Shown here: piece after piece, positions 14,825 through 22,087 of the stretch
How positions within the stretch are numbered: position 1 is the stretch's first letter
How the letters are laid out: every line of letters starts with the position of its first letter
From: an uncultured Eubacterium sp.
Lineage (GTDB): Bacteria > Bacillota > Clostridia > Lachnospirales > Lachnospiraceae
Length of the DNA: 23,359 bases
NCBI GenBank assembly: GCA_910577295.1
Contig: CAJTLS010000036.1
Span: forward strand, 1 to 23,359
Direction of reading: 5' to 3'
Made by a program: the position numbers and the translations under genes
Notes under the pieces: generated by a model
What the model was told of the DNA's origin: nothing
Database searches by the model: none
Seen by the model: the letters and a program-made list of their open reading frames with translations, nothing else

Positions 14825-15254
14825 CAATTTTGTTTTTTCTTATAAACATCCGGCAATTCTCATCCCATTGCTGCTGTTTTTCCTTATCCGGCGAAAATTC
14901 CTTTTGCATATATCCGGTAAATAAGTGTAACTGTTCCTTTTCGTAACGCACGCGCAAAAAACCCACGTCACCATCTTTCATATAATGGCAGAAATTCATT
15001 TCCATTTTTCCCGGCTTCTTCTTTCCCTTTATCCATTCCGCAACATAAGGTTTGAGCTGGTTCCATGTAACGAAACCAGTTCCGTCTCCCTCTCTCTCGT
15101 CCGTATCGTACCATTCGTCCTGCCGACGCCCGTCGATTCGAAAGACCGTAAACGTTGCGACTTCACAATCCTTTACATGAAACCGGTCGAACATATCTCC
15201 ATAAAACAAATGCTCCATAAATTCTTTAACACTTTCAATGTGAAGCACAATCAT
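14805..15254 (-). CDS. DUF5721-like protein
   Basis: A 149-residue soluble protein. The start MIVLHIESVKEFMEHLFYGD, followed by FDRFHVKDCEVATFTVFRIDG, resembles the DUF5721 family of Lachnospiraceae as I remember it. No reaction is known and I see no catalytic motif. The protein is rich in aromatic residues and Lys/Asp/Glu, with no membrane segment. AAAGGA lies about 12 bases before the ATG, which is a little far. Its final codons (reading VSTQIS and the TGA stop) lie inside the CIRCE operator of htpG, so HrcA may also block or be displaced by transcription of this gene. It is divergent from the small cysteine-rich gene. Confidence 0.7.
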   Translation of the reverse strand: MIVLHIESVKEFMEHLFYGDMFDRFHVKDCEVATFTVFRIDGRRQDEWYDTDEREGDGTGFVTWNQLKPYVAEWIKGKKKPGKMEMNFCHYMKDGDVGFLRVRYEKEQLHLFTGYMQKEFSPDKEKQQQWDENCRMFIRKNKIVSTQIS

Positions 15255-15344
15255 ATCTGTATATTATCCTTTCTGCCTGCTTATACTACTATCGTTACTA
15301 ATAAAATTCTAACACCGTCCCGGCGGTAGAACGGAGGTTATCTC

Positions 15345-15536
15345 ATGCGTGCAGATGAACAAACGTATTCTAATGTTGCAAAAAATTGCAGCGCATATGC
15401 GGTTAAAGACTGTTGCTCATGCTCTAACAAATCCGGTGATACAAAAGTATCATGTACAACATGCAGACATTTTGCATCAAACAAACATTGTATGCTGGAT
15501 CTTTTTGACCCAATCGTTGAAAACCACAATTTCTAA
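15345..15536 (+). CDS. Small cysteine-rich protein
   Basis: A 63-residue protein with seven cysteines (C15, C23, C24, C26, C37, C40, C49) and nearby histidines H42 and H48. The core reads DCCSCSN, then SCTTCRHF and KHCMLDLFDP, which suggests a small zinc- or iron-sulfur-binding fold. There is no signal peptide, so it should be cytoplasmic. A strong GGAGG lies seven bases before the ATG, and a clear terminator follows at 15569-15597; these two signals make it a real gene over the overlapping frames on both strands. Family and function are not recognised. It probably forms a one-gene unit. Confidence 0.75.
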   Translation: MRADEQTYSNVAKNCSAYAVKDCCSCSNKSGDTKVSCTTCRHFASNKHCMLDLFDPIVENHNF

Positions 15537-15556
15537 ACGGTTTTAGCGATATGATG

Positions 15557-17401
15557 TCAATCATTGGCGGGATGCTGTTTTCTGGCATCCCTTTTTCTTT
15601 TCCGCGGCTTTCTCACACTCTCAAAAATGACGATTGAGCGCGGCTGCATCTCATACTTTTTCTGTATTCTGACACCCTCCTGCTGCCCCGCCGTGTCGAT
15701 TAATACTTTCCACGTCTCTCCAATTTCCACATTCGGCAGAAAAAATTCATGCGCATCCCAGTGAAAATTAAAAGCAAAATATAAACTTCTCCCATTATAG
15801 TATCCCCCGTAATACAAAATACCAACCTCTCTGCTATAATAAGAGAAACGGGCATTCCACGGCTCCTGACCGTGGCACGATACATCCGGCGCCCCTAATC
15901 CTTTTCCATCCAATCCCGTCAGGCTTTGATTCCTGTGGTAGAGCGCATGCTCTCTTCGAAATGCTAACATCTGACGGACAAATTGAAACGTCTCTTCGTT
16001 CTTTTCAAGCAGACGCCAGTCGAGCCATGTCGTTATATTGTCCTGACAGTAGGCATTATTATTTCCCTTTTGAGAATTGCCAAACTCATCTCCGGCAAGA
16101 ATCATCGGAATCGCCATCCCTAACAGCAGCATCACAAATGCATTTTTCTCCTGCCGGCTCCTCCTGCGGAGTACTTCCTTTCTGCGTGAAGGGCCCTCAG
16201 CTCCGCAGTTCCAACTATAATTATATTCCGTTCCGTCCAGATTCTTCTCTCCGTTCGCTTCGTTATGTTTTACATCATAAGAAATCAAATCCCGCAGCGT
16301 AAAGCCATTATGCTGCGTAATATAATGAACCATCGCCACTCCACCTAGCTGTTCCCGAAAACGATAATAGAAATTTTCTGCTTGACCCTCATCACTTTTT
16401 AAAAACCGCCTTGCATCCACTAAAAAACGGTCGTTCATTTCCATCAGGCGCTCTTCTCCCATAGCGGCCTCCTGCCCTTTCCATTCATGCCCCAGCAGTC
16501 TCACATGGAACAGCACCGGGTCTTCCAAAAGAATGGACATATCCATACAGTCCTGATCAATCTGAAAGCCGTCAATATGAAAGCGGAGCGCATAATACCG
16601 CAGGCATTGTAAAATAAATATCGGTGACTTGCCCGCAAAATGCATGTCTAAATAGATGTTCATCCCATGTTGATGAAGCGCCTTTACCATTTGTTGAAAT
16701 TCTTGTGTCACGCTTTGTTTGCCAGAGGTATAGCCCTGTTTAGGTGCAAAATAATAAGCGTCTTTGCTATATCCCCAATAATTAATCCGCTCCTGTCTGA
16801 CGCCATCCTCATCCCGCATCTGCTCGTCAAAATCATAAACAGGGAGACATAGCAAAGTATTGACGCCCAGCTCCTTTAAATAGGGAATTTTTTCCACCAA
16901 TCCCGCAAATGTCCCCGGATACTCCACTCCGGAACTGCTATGCTTTGTAAATCCACGAACATGGCATTGATACATCACAATCTCGTCCGTCGGGAGCTTT
17001 CTCCAATTTTCTCCCTGCCAGTCAAATTCGGCAAAATCAAATACGGCCCGTATTTTTCCCTGTTTCTTTCCAAAACGGCTTCGCCCCGTAATTTCCCGGG
17101 CATAAAAATCAGTCATAACCTTGCCGTCCACAACAAACTCATATTCAACTCCCTGCAGCAAAGAAGAAATGCCGTTTCCCTGTATACGCAAGGAAAAAAC
17201 ATCCGGAATGCCCTCCTTGTACGCGGCGTACATGGGGATGCGTTTCTTTTTTCCGTTCTCATAAAGACACAGCTCGCACGAGACTGCTTTCGAACACCAG
17301 TAATTAATCTGAACCTCATTTTCACTTATTTTTTTTGCTCCCAGCTCGGATACATGTTCGATTTTCCCGCTACCTGTCTTAATGTCATTCCAATTTATCA
17401 T
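15557..17401 (-). CDS. GH13 debranching-enzyme homologue, probably catalytically inactive
   Basis: A 614-residue protein homologous to GlgX/isoamylase-type glycogen debranching enzymes. It has an N-terminal CBM48-like domain (to about 125), a (beta/alpha)8 barrel (about 140-480, with YQCHVRGFTKH and INYWGY) and a C-terminal beta domain. The segment AGDEFGNSQKGNNNAYCQDN (436-455) is well conserved. The four catalytic regions are altered: region I reads LDMHFAG in place of a DxxxNH form; region II is GFQID with the invariant Arg replaced by Gln280 before the nucleophile position D282; region III reads GHEWK for AEPWD; region IV has HN (364-365) for HD. About 60 residues between regions I and II are missing. 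Start 17401 has GGAG nine bases upstream. A carbohydrate-binding or regulatory role is inferred. Confidence 0.85.
   Translation of the reverse strand: MINWNDIKTGSGKIEHVSELGAKKISENEVQINYWCSKAVSCELCLYENGKKKRIPMYAAYKEGIPDVFSLRIQGNGISSLLQGVEYEFVVDGKVMTDFYAREITGRSRFGKKQGKIRAVFDFAEFDWQGENWRKLPTDEIVMYQCHVRGFTKHSSSGVEYPGTFAGLVEKIPYLKELGVNTLLCLPVYDFDEQMRDEDGVRQERINYWGYSKDAYYFAPKQGYTSGKQSVTQEFQQMVKALHQHGMNIYLDMHFAGKSPIFILQCLRYYALRFHIDGFQIDQDCMDMSILLEDPVLFHVRLLGHEWKGQEAAMGEERLMEMNDRFLVDARRFLKSDEGQAENFYYRFREQLGGVAMVHYITQHNGFTLRDLISYDVKHNEANGEKNLDGTEYNYSWNCGAEGPSRRKEVLRRRSRQEKNAFVMLLLGMAIPMILAGDEFGNSQKGNNNAYCQDNITTWLDWRLLEKNEETFQFVRQMLAFRREHALYHRNQSLTGLDGKGLGAPDVSCHGQEPWNARFSYYSREVGILYYGGYYNGRSLYFAFNFHWDAHEFFLPNVEIGETWKVLIDTAGQQEGVRIQKKYEMQPRSIVIFESVRKPRKRKRDARKQHPAND
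15569..15597 (+). terminator. Terminator of the cysteine-rich gene
   Basis: GGGATGC (15569-15575) pairs with GCATCCC (15585-15591), followed by TTTTT. It lies inside the last codons of the convergent GH13 gene. Confidence 0.85.
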
Positions 17402-17443
17402 GAATACAAGCTCCTTTCGCAAATGAGTGAACAGTTATCATTT

Positions 17444-17472
17444 ATTATAACGAAAAATAGTGGAACTAACAA
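17444..17472 (-). promoter_or_regulatory. Promoter of the GH13 gene
   Basis: On the minus strand TTGTTA (17467-17472), a 17-base spacer and TATAAT (17444-17449). Its -35 box directly abuts the -35 of the divergent phosphoribosyltransferase promoter. Confidence 0.75.
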
Positions 17473-17489
17473 GAAAAATATGCTAAAAT
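17461..17489 (+). promoter_or_regulatory. Promoter of the phosphoribosyltransferase-like gene
   Basis: TGGAAC (17461-17466), a 17-base spacer and TAAAAT (17484-17489) preceded by TGC, an extended -10 that can offset the weak -35. Confidence 0.55.
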
Positions 17490-17535
17490 ACATATATTAG
17501 AAGATGATAACATACAAAAAGGAAAGGAGATTCGC

Positions 17536-18180
17536 ATGTTATTAGACAGAGAATATAAAATCAAATCCAACGTAAACAGCAAAATCAACCTGCATGTGGC
17601 ATCTGGACATTTTGCGACTACACATTCACACATTAACTTATATCTGGATATGACTACTTTAAAAGTACGCCATTCCGAAGCCGTTGAGGTGGCAAAAGAA
17701 ATGGCCCGCCAATACCAGTACAGCAAACCGATTGATACCATTATCTGCATGGACGGCTGCGAGATGATTGGCTCCTGTTTGGCAGAGGAACTGACGAAAA
17801 ACGGTATTATGTCATTGAACACACATAAAAGTATGTATGTCATTACTCCAGAGTTTGACAGCAACGGCCAGATGATTTTCCGTGATAATTTACAACCTAT
17901 GGTGCGGGGCAAAAACATCTTACTCTTACTGGCTTCTGCCACTACCGGACGCACCATCGCCAAAAGCGTAGACTGCATCCGCTATTATGGAGGAATCATT
18001 CAGGGAATATCCGCTATATTCAGCGCCGCGACAGAAATTTACGGCGAACCAATCCACTGTATTTTCCATGCGGAAGACCTCCCGGGATATCAGGCCTTTA
18101 GTCCGACGGAATGTCCGCACTGCAAAAACAAAGAAAAAATTGACGCCATTGTCAACGGTTTTGGCTTTTCTGAATTATAA
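17536..18180 (+). CDS. PyrE-like phosphoribosyltransferase homologue with altered PRPP loop
   Basis: A 214-residue protein of the type I phosphoribosyltransferase fold, usually annotated as orotate phosphoribosyltransferase in related genomes. The fold is recognised from ICMDGCEMIGSCLAEEL (70-86), the RGKNILLLLASATTGRTIAKS segment (124-144) and a following YYGG turn. In active enzymes the PRPP loop has an acidic pair (VDDVxTTGxT); here the pair is Ala133-Ser134, while TTGRT is kept. A CPHC motif at 193-196 near the C-terminus could bind metal with further ligands. AAAGGAG lies six bases before the ATG. It is monocistronic, with its own promoter and a strong terminator, and not next to pyrimidine genes. 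The reaction is uncertain. Confidence 0.75.
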   Translation: MLLDREYKIKSNVNSKINLHVASGHFATTHSHINLYLDMTTLKVRHSEAVEVAKEMARQYQYSKPIDTIICMDGCEMIGSCLAEELTKNGIMSLNTHKSMYVITPEFDSNGQMIFRDNLQPMVRGKNILLLLASATTGRTIAKSVDCIRYYGGIIQGISAIFSAATEIYGEPIHCIFHAEDLPGYQAFSPTECPHCKNKEKIDAIVNGFGFSEL

Positions 18181-18213
18181 CAATCATCTCGTCACAGCAT
18201 GAGGAAAACCAAT

Positions 18214-18292
18214 CAGAATCTGCAAAGCAATCCGACAGAGAACGATATCTCGCTCTCCGCTCCGGCTGCTTTTGCAGATTCTGTTTTCTTTT
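18214..18292 (+). terminator. Terminator between the phosphoribosyltransferase homologue and pepD
   Basis: CAGAATCTGCAAAGCA (18214-18229) pairs with TGCTTTTGCAGATTCTG (18267-18283): 16 bp with one bulge, loop of 37 bases, then TTTTCTTTT. The T-run overlaps the pepD stop codon on the other strand. Confidence 0.8.
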
Positions 18293-19745
18293 ACCGCAGA
18301 CGTTTTAAAATTTCCAGCGTATACTCCCATGTTCTCTTTACGCTTTCCACGTCCATGCGCTCTTTCGGCGTATGAATATCAAAAATATCCGGACCATAAG
18401 AGACACAATCGAGTTCCGGCAGACATCCGGCAAAGATACCGCACTCCAATCCCGCATGCAGCGCCTGTATTACCGGTTCCTTTCCGTATTTCTCCTGATA
18501 TATCTGTATCATTGTTTCGCGCAAAGGCGAGTCCTGACGGTATTCCCATGCGGGATACTCCCCATAACTGTCCGCCTGTCCCCCCATCGCCTGCGTCAGA
18601 CTATCAATCCGCTCCACAATGGCAGTTTTCTCTGATTCTATACTGCTGCGAACAGAAAAAGAAAATACGACTTCGTTCTCTCTTGTCTCCAATATGCCTA
18701 GATTGAGCGACGTTTGTACAAGACCCGGAATGGCAAAACTCATCTTCTGAACCCCCGCAGGATAATTGAGAAGCGCAACTAACACATTCTTTGCCGTCTG
18801 TTCCGTCAGAACCGGAAGTCTTTTCTCTTCCGCCTGAATCGAAAGGGAAATCTGCACGTTCGCATCCGTCAATGCCAACTCATTTTTTATGTCAGACAAA
18901 AGAGCCTCTGTCTCTTTCTGACACTGTTCCCTCTGTTCACTTCCTATGAGTACAACCGCCTGCGCTTCCCTTGGAATCGCATTGTCCTTTAAACCACCTG
19001 CCACTGTCCGTATCCGAACATCGCACGTCTGCGCCAGACGATACAGCACACGCCCTAAGAGCCGACAGGCATTCCCCCGCCCCTTATCAATCTCGACACC
19101 GGAGTGGCCTCCTCTCAATCCATTCACGGTAATGAGCGCCTCATACCCGGCCTCTTCCTCATAGGCTATCGGGATTCTTGCCTTTGTCGTCACGCCTCCG
19201 GCGCAGCTTACAAGAAGATATCCCTCTTCTTCTGAATCTAAATTCAACATAGTTCTCGCTTTCAAATCAGAACAATCAAGCGCCGCCGCCCCTAACATCC
19301 CAATTTCCTCGTCCACAGTTAAGACTACTTCAAGGGGAGGATGCGCAATATCGTTGGAATCTAAAATTGCCAGCGCAAAGGCAACCGCAATCCCATCATC
19401 GCCGCCAAGCGTAGTTCCTTTCGCTGAAATAAAGCCATCCTTATACTGTAACTGCACGCCGTCTTTCGCAAAGTCGATAGTGCATCCCGCCTCTTTTTCA
19501 CACACCATATCGAGATGGCCCTGCCAGATGACGGGAGCCGATTCCTCGTATCCTTTTGTTCCCTCTTTCCATATAATCACATTGTTGCTCTCATCCTGAC
19601 GGTAACGCAGTCCCCTCTCATTCGCAAAGGCAACGCAAAAATCACTGATTGCCTTTGTATTGCCCGAGCCGTGGGGAATGGCACATATTTTTTCAAAATA
19701 GAAAAACACGTTTTCCGGTTCTAATCCCTGTAAAACACTCATCAT
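18291..19745 (-). CDS. pepD: Aminoacyl-histidine dipeptidase (Xaa-His dipeptidase, M20C)
   Basis: Cytoplasmic dizinc dipeptidase of broad specificity, including carnosine-type substrates. It is about 484 residues, the usual length. In the numbering that begins at the upstream GTG, H78 and D80 (WQGHLDMV), D118 (GGDDGIA), E147 and E148 (TVDEEIGM), D171 (LNLDSEE) and a C-terminal His (DIHTPKERM) supply the metal ligands and the catalytic base. The central GGHSGVEIDKGRGNA stretch matches the M20 dimerisation lid. The start is ambiguous: GGAGG is followed by GTG (19748), ATG (19745) and ATG (19742); I chose the first ATG. The leader upstream is heavily structured and may regulate translation. Confidence 0.95.
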   Translation of the reverse strand: MMSVLQGLEPENVFFYFEKICAIPHGSGNTKAISDFCVAFANERGLRYRQDESNNVIIWKEGTKGYEESAPVIWQGHLDMVCEKEAGCTIDFAKDGVQLQYKDGFISAKGTTLGGDDGIAVAFALAILDSNDIAHPPLEVVLTVDEEIGMLGAAALDCSDLKARTMLNLDSEEEGYLLVSCAGGVTTKARIPIAYEEEAGYEALITVNGLRGGHSGVEIDKGRGNACRLLGRVLYRLAQTCDVRIRTVAGGLKDNAIPREAQAVVLIGSEQREQCQKETEALLSDIKNELALTDANVQISLSIQAEEKRLPVLTEQTAKNVLVALLNYPAGVQKMSFAIPGLVQTSLNLGILETRENEVVFSFSVRSSIESEKTAIVERIDSLTQAMGGQADSYGEYPAWEYRQDSPLRETMIQIYQEKYGKEPVIQALHAGLECGIFAGCLPELDCVSYGPDIFDIHTPKERMDVESVKRTWEYTLEILKRLR

Positions 19746-19752
19746 CACACTA

Positions 19753-19900
19753 CTCCTCCATTCCGAAGCGCAGCGGAGGATGCACGAGCAAAAAGCAGCG
19801 GGCTGTTTTTGCTCTGTGCATTAATACTATTTGTGGCGCTTCGGCACAAATAGTGGGTTGAAAAATAAGCTATTGAGCTTATTTTTCAACCTCCTCCATT
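19753..19900. repeat. Three-hairpin block flanked by a 10-bp direct repeat, upstream of pepD
   Basis: CTCCTCCATT occurs at 19753-19762 and again at 19891-19900. Between the copies lie three stems. Stem 1 pairs 19780-19799 with 19802-19821 with two single bulges. Stem 2 pairs ACTATTTGTG (19826-19835) with CACAAATAGT (19845-19854). Stem 3 is a perfect 16-bp stem, 19856-19871 with 19876-19891, around ATTG. The loop of stem 2, GCGCTTCGG (19836-19844), is the exact complement of CCGAAGCGC (19763-19771), so a 9-bp pseudoknot enclosing stem 1 can form. In the pepD mRNA this pairing ends just before the ribosome binding site. It could be a small mobile element or a cis-acting RNA. Confidence 0.65.
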
Positions 19901-19973
19901 TTTTTCTATCAATATATCACATTTCTATTTCTTTTACTATAAAATTCATTTCCACTTTTTCTCATGTTAATCA

Positions 19974-20002
19974 TTGTCTTTTACCAATAACAATGATACA
20001 CT
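19974..20002 (+). promoter_or_regulatory. Candidate promoter of tyrA
   Basis: TTGTCT (19974-19979), a 17-base spacer and TACACT (19997-20002). The predicted start would leave a very short leader of about 16 bases, so the call is tentative. Confidence 0.35.
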
Positions 20003-20024
20003 GATGAAAAAAGGAGGATTCGCA

Positions 20025-21128
20025 ATGAAGCATTTGGAATTGGGGTTTATAGGTTTCGGACTAATCGGAGGTTCCATCGCCCGCGTTTTGAAAAAGAAAA
20101 GTAAGAATGTAACAATTACCGTTTACACGAGACGCGAAAATCCAGATTTGGAACGGGGAATGGCAGACGGTATCATTGACCGGCTCGTCTATGCCATCGA
20201 CCAATCCTTTTCCTGCTGCGATGTCATTTTTTTGTGTGCGCCCGTCTTGAAAAACATTGACTTTCTGCCGCTATTAAAGTCTGTCATCAAACCAGATTGT
20301 ATCATTACTGATGTCGGCAGTGTAAAAAACAATATATGCAGCGAAGCAAGGCGTCTCGGTCTGGCAAAGCAGTTCATCGGCGGGCACCCTATGGCCGGTT
20401 CTGAAAAGACCGGTTTTGCCAATGCTACCGACACACTGTTAGAAAATGCGTACTATCTCCTCACACCGATGGAAGAAAATCGTGCAGAGGATGTCGCATT
20501 AATGAAAGAACTCGTTTCCTATACCGATGCCTGCTGCGTGGTACTCTCTCCCAAAGACCATGACCGAATCACCGCCGCCATCAGCCATGTACCGCACATT
20601 ATCGCAGCCACGCTGGTAAATATGGTACGCAGCAAAGATAATGAAGAAGAGAACATGAAAGCTTTCGCCGCGGGAGGGTTTAAAGATATTACCCGCATTG
20701 CCTCCTCTTCACCGGAAATGTGGCAGGATATCTGTATTGCCAATGCCGACAGCATCAATGAATTTCTCACTTATTTCGAGGAACAGCTCCGACATTTCCA
20801 ACAAATGATTGATGCCGGTAACAAAGAAGAAATCAACGATACTTTTCGCATCGCCGGCGATTACCGCAACTCCATTCCTGCAAAAAAGAGCAGTATCATT
20901 GCCCGCACATACGATATCTTTGTGACGATTGACGACCGTACCGGAGCAATTGCCACCATCGCAACTCTATTATCAGACAATGAAATCAGTATAAAAAATA
21001 TCGGAATATTGCATAATCGGGAATTTATGGACGGGGTATTGAAATTAGAATTGTATAACGAAAATGACGCCTCGCTTGCCCAATCACTGCTTCACCAGAA
21101 CCGCTATGATATTGTTGTCCGCAATTAA
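20025..21128 (+). CDS. tyrA: Prephenate dehydrogenase with C-terminal ACT domain
   Basis: NAD(P)-dependent oxidative decarboxylation of prephenate to 4-hydroxyphenylpyruvate, the branch step to tyrosine. It is 367 residues. A Rossmann motif GFIGFGLIGGSIA opens the protein (7-19); TDVGSVK (95-101) and GGHPMAGSE with H121 are the substrate region, followed by the helical dehydrogenase domain. From about residue 295 a separate ACT domain (DIFVTIDDRTGAIATIATLL, then SIKNIGILHNRE) is present, which implies feedback control by an aromatic amino acid. The ATG at 20025 has AAGGAGG seven bases upstream; the frame extends 17 codons further without a signal. It is a single gene, convergent with the lipid kinase gene 38 bases on; no clear terminator is visible there. 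Confidence 0.95.
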   Translation: MKHLELGFIGFGLIGGSIARVLKKKSKNVTITVYTRRENPDLERGMADGIIDRLVYAIDQSFSCCDVIFLCAPVLKNIDFLPLLKSVIKPDCIITDVGSVKNNICSEARRLGLAKQFIGGHPMAGSEKTGFANATDTLLENAYYLLTPMEENRAEDVALMKELVSYTDACCVVLSPKDHDRITAAISHVPHIIAATLVNMVRSKDNEEENMKAFAAGGFKDITRIASSSPEMWQDICIANADSINEFLTYFEEQLRHFQQMIDAGNKEEINDTFRIAGDYRNSIPAKKSSIIARTYDIFVTIDDRTGAIATIATLLSDNEISIKNIGILHNREFMDGVLKLELYNENDASLAQSLLHQNRYDIVVRN

Positions 21129-21166
21129 CCGACATGTCAGGTCGGGTTCGGCCTGCCATCGTCAGA

Positions 21167-22066
21167 CTAACCCATCCGGTGATAAAAAGTGATTGCCTGC
21201 TTATGGTTGGTAATCACTACTTTTTTATGTCTGCCACCGTTTTCGCCGTCCAGCGTGTAAGCAATCGGCTCCTCGGATTCAATTATTACGGATGAACTGT
21301 GAATGATTTTTACCTGCGAATTTGGCTTTCCCGTCAGCAAAAAGCCCATCACCTGATTTAATTCCAGCGGATTTTTGGGCGTTCTGACAAATACACCATC
21401 GAACAGGCCGTCGTCCAGACGAACCGTATTCTTTTTATAAAGCCGCAGGCCCGCTACCGTCTGGGCATTGGAAACGACTCCCAGAATACAATCCTCTTCC
21501 CATGTCTCTTTATCCGTCGTAATTGTAATATGATTATTTTTTAACGTATTCAGCTTTGACGCCCCGTCCAGAATGTAGGCCGTTTTTCCAAAAAGCGTCT
21601 TTGTCGTCTGCGGCGTCTCATAGGACACCGAAGTAAATGCCCCGAAAGCAGTAACATAGGTGAAATAACTGCCGTTCATCTCTCCTATATCAAATGCCTG
21701 ACAACGGTTTCCCACAGCCACCTTAGCCGCCGGAACGACACGCTTTGGCAATTTAATTCCGTTGGCAAAATCATTTACGGTTCCTGTCGGTATATAACCG
21801 CAGGTGGGCCGCTTCTCCTTTGGCAGCGCCATCAATCCATGCGTCACTTCATGCAGTGTGCCATCGCCGCCGGCACAAATCACGCGGTGGAATTTTGCCC
21901 CCCGCTTTTTCACGACATTGGCGGCATCCATCTGCTTTTGCGTGGCTACGATAGTAACGTCAAAATTCTTTTCCATCATAAGGTCGATTACATCCGCAAT
22001 TTTATTGCGCAATGTTCCTTTCCCCGCCGTGGGATTGTAGACAAATAGAACTTTTTCTACTCTCAT
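21167..22066 (-). CDS. YegS/BmrU-type lipid (diacylglycerol) kinase family protein
   Basis: Soluble or membrane-associated kinase of the DAGK catalytic family, 299 residues. The N-terminus has FVYNPTAGKG (8-17), the ATP-binding GGDGTLHEV (66-74) and PTGTVNDFA (93-101), all intact. The C-terminal beta-sandwich carries SNAQTVAGLRLY and a LDDGLFDGVFV segment typical of the family. Family members phosphorylate diacylglycerol or related lipids and so recycle lipids from envelope polymer synthesis; some act on other lipids, so the substrate is not certain. It follows queA by 21 bases on the same strand and is probably cotranscribed. The start has a GGAG about 13 bases upstream, a weak spacing. Confidence 0.9.
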   Translation of the reverse strand: MRVEKVLFVYNPTAGKGTLRNKIADVIDLMMEKNFDVTIVATQKQMDAANVVKKRGAKFHRVICAGGDGTLHEVTHGLMALPKEKRPTCGYIPTGTVNDFANGIKLPKRVVPAAKVAVGNRCQAFDIGEMNGSYFTYVTAFGAFTSVSYETPQTTKTLFGKTAYILDGASKLNTLKNNHITITTDKETWEEDCILGVVSNAQTVAGLRLYKKNTVRLDDGLFDGVFVRTPKNPLELNQVMGFLLTGKPNSQVKIIHSSSVIIESEEPIAYTLDGENGGRHKKVVITNHKQAITFYHRMG

Positions 22067-22087
22067 ACTAATCTCTCTTCTCCTTTT

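Noticed and set aside
17466..17978. Minus-strand open frame of 170 codons
   Set aside because: It is antisense to the phosphoribosyltransferase-like gene and lacks a ribosome binding site.
21129..21166. Terminator between tyrA and the lipid kinase gene
   Set aside because: Short GC-rich hairpins can form (for example CCGAC/GTCGG), but there is no T-run on either strand.
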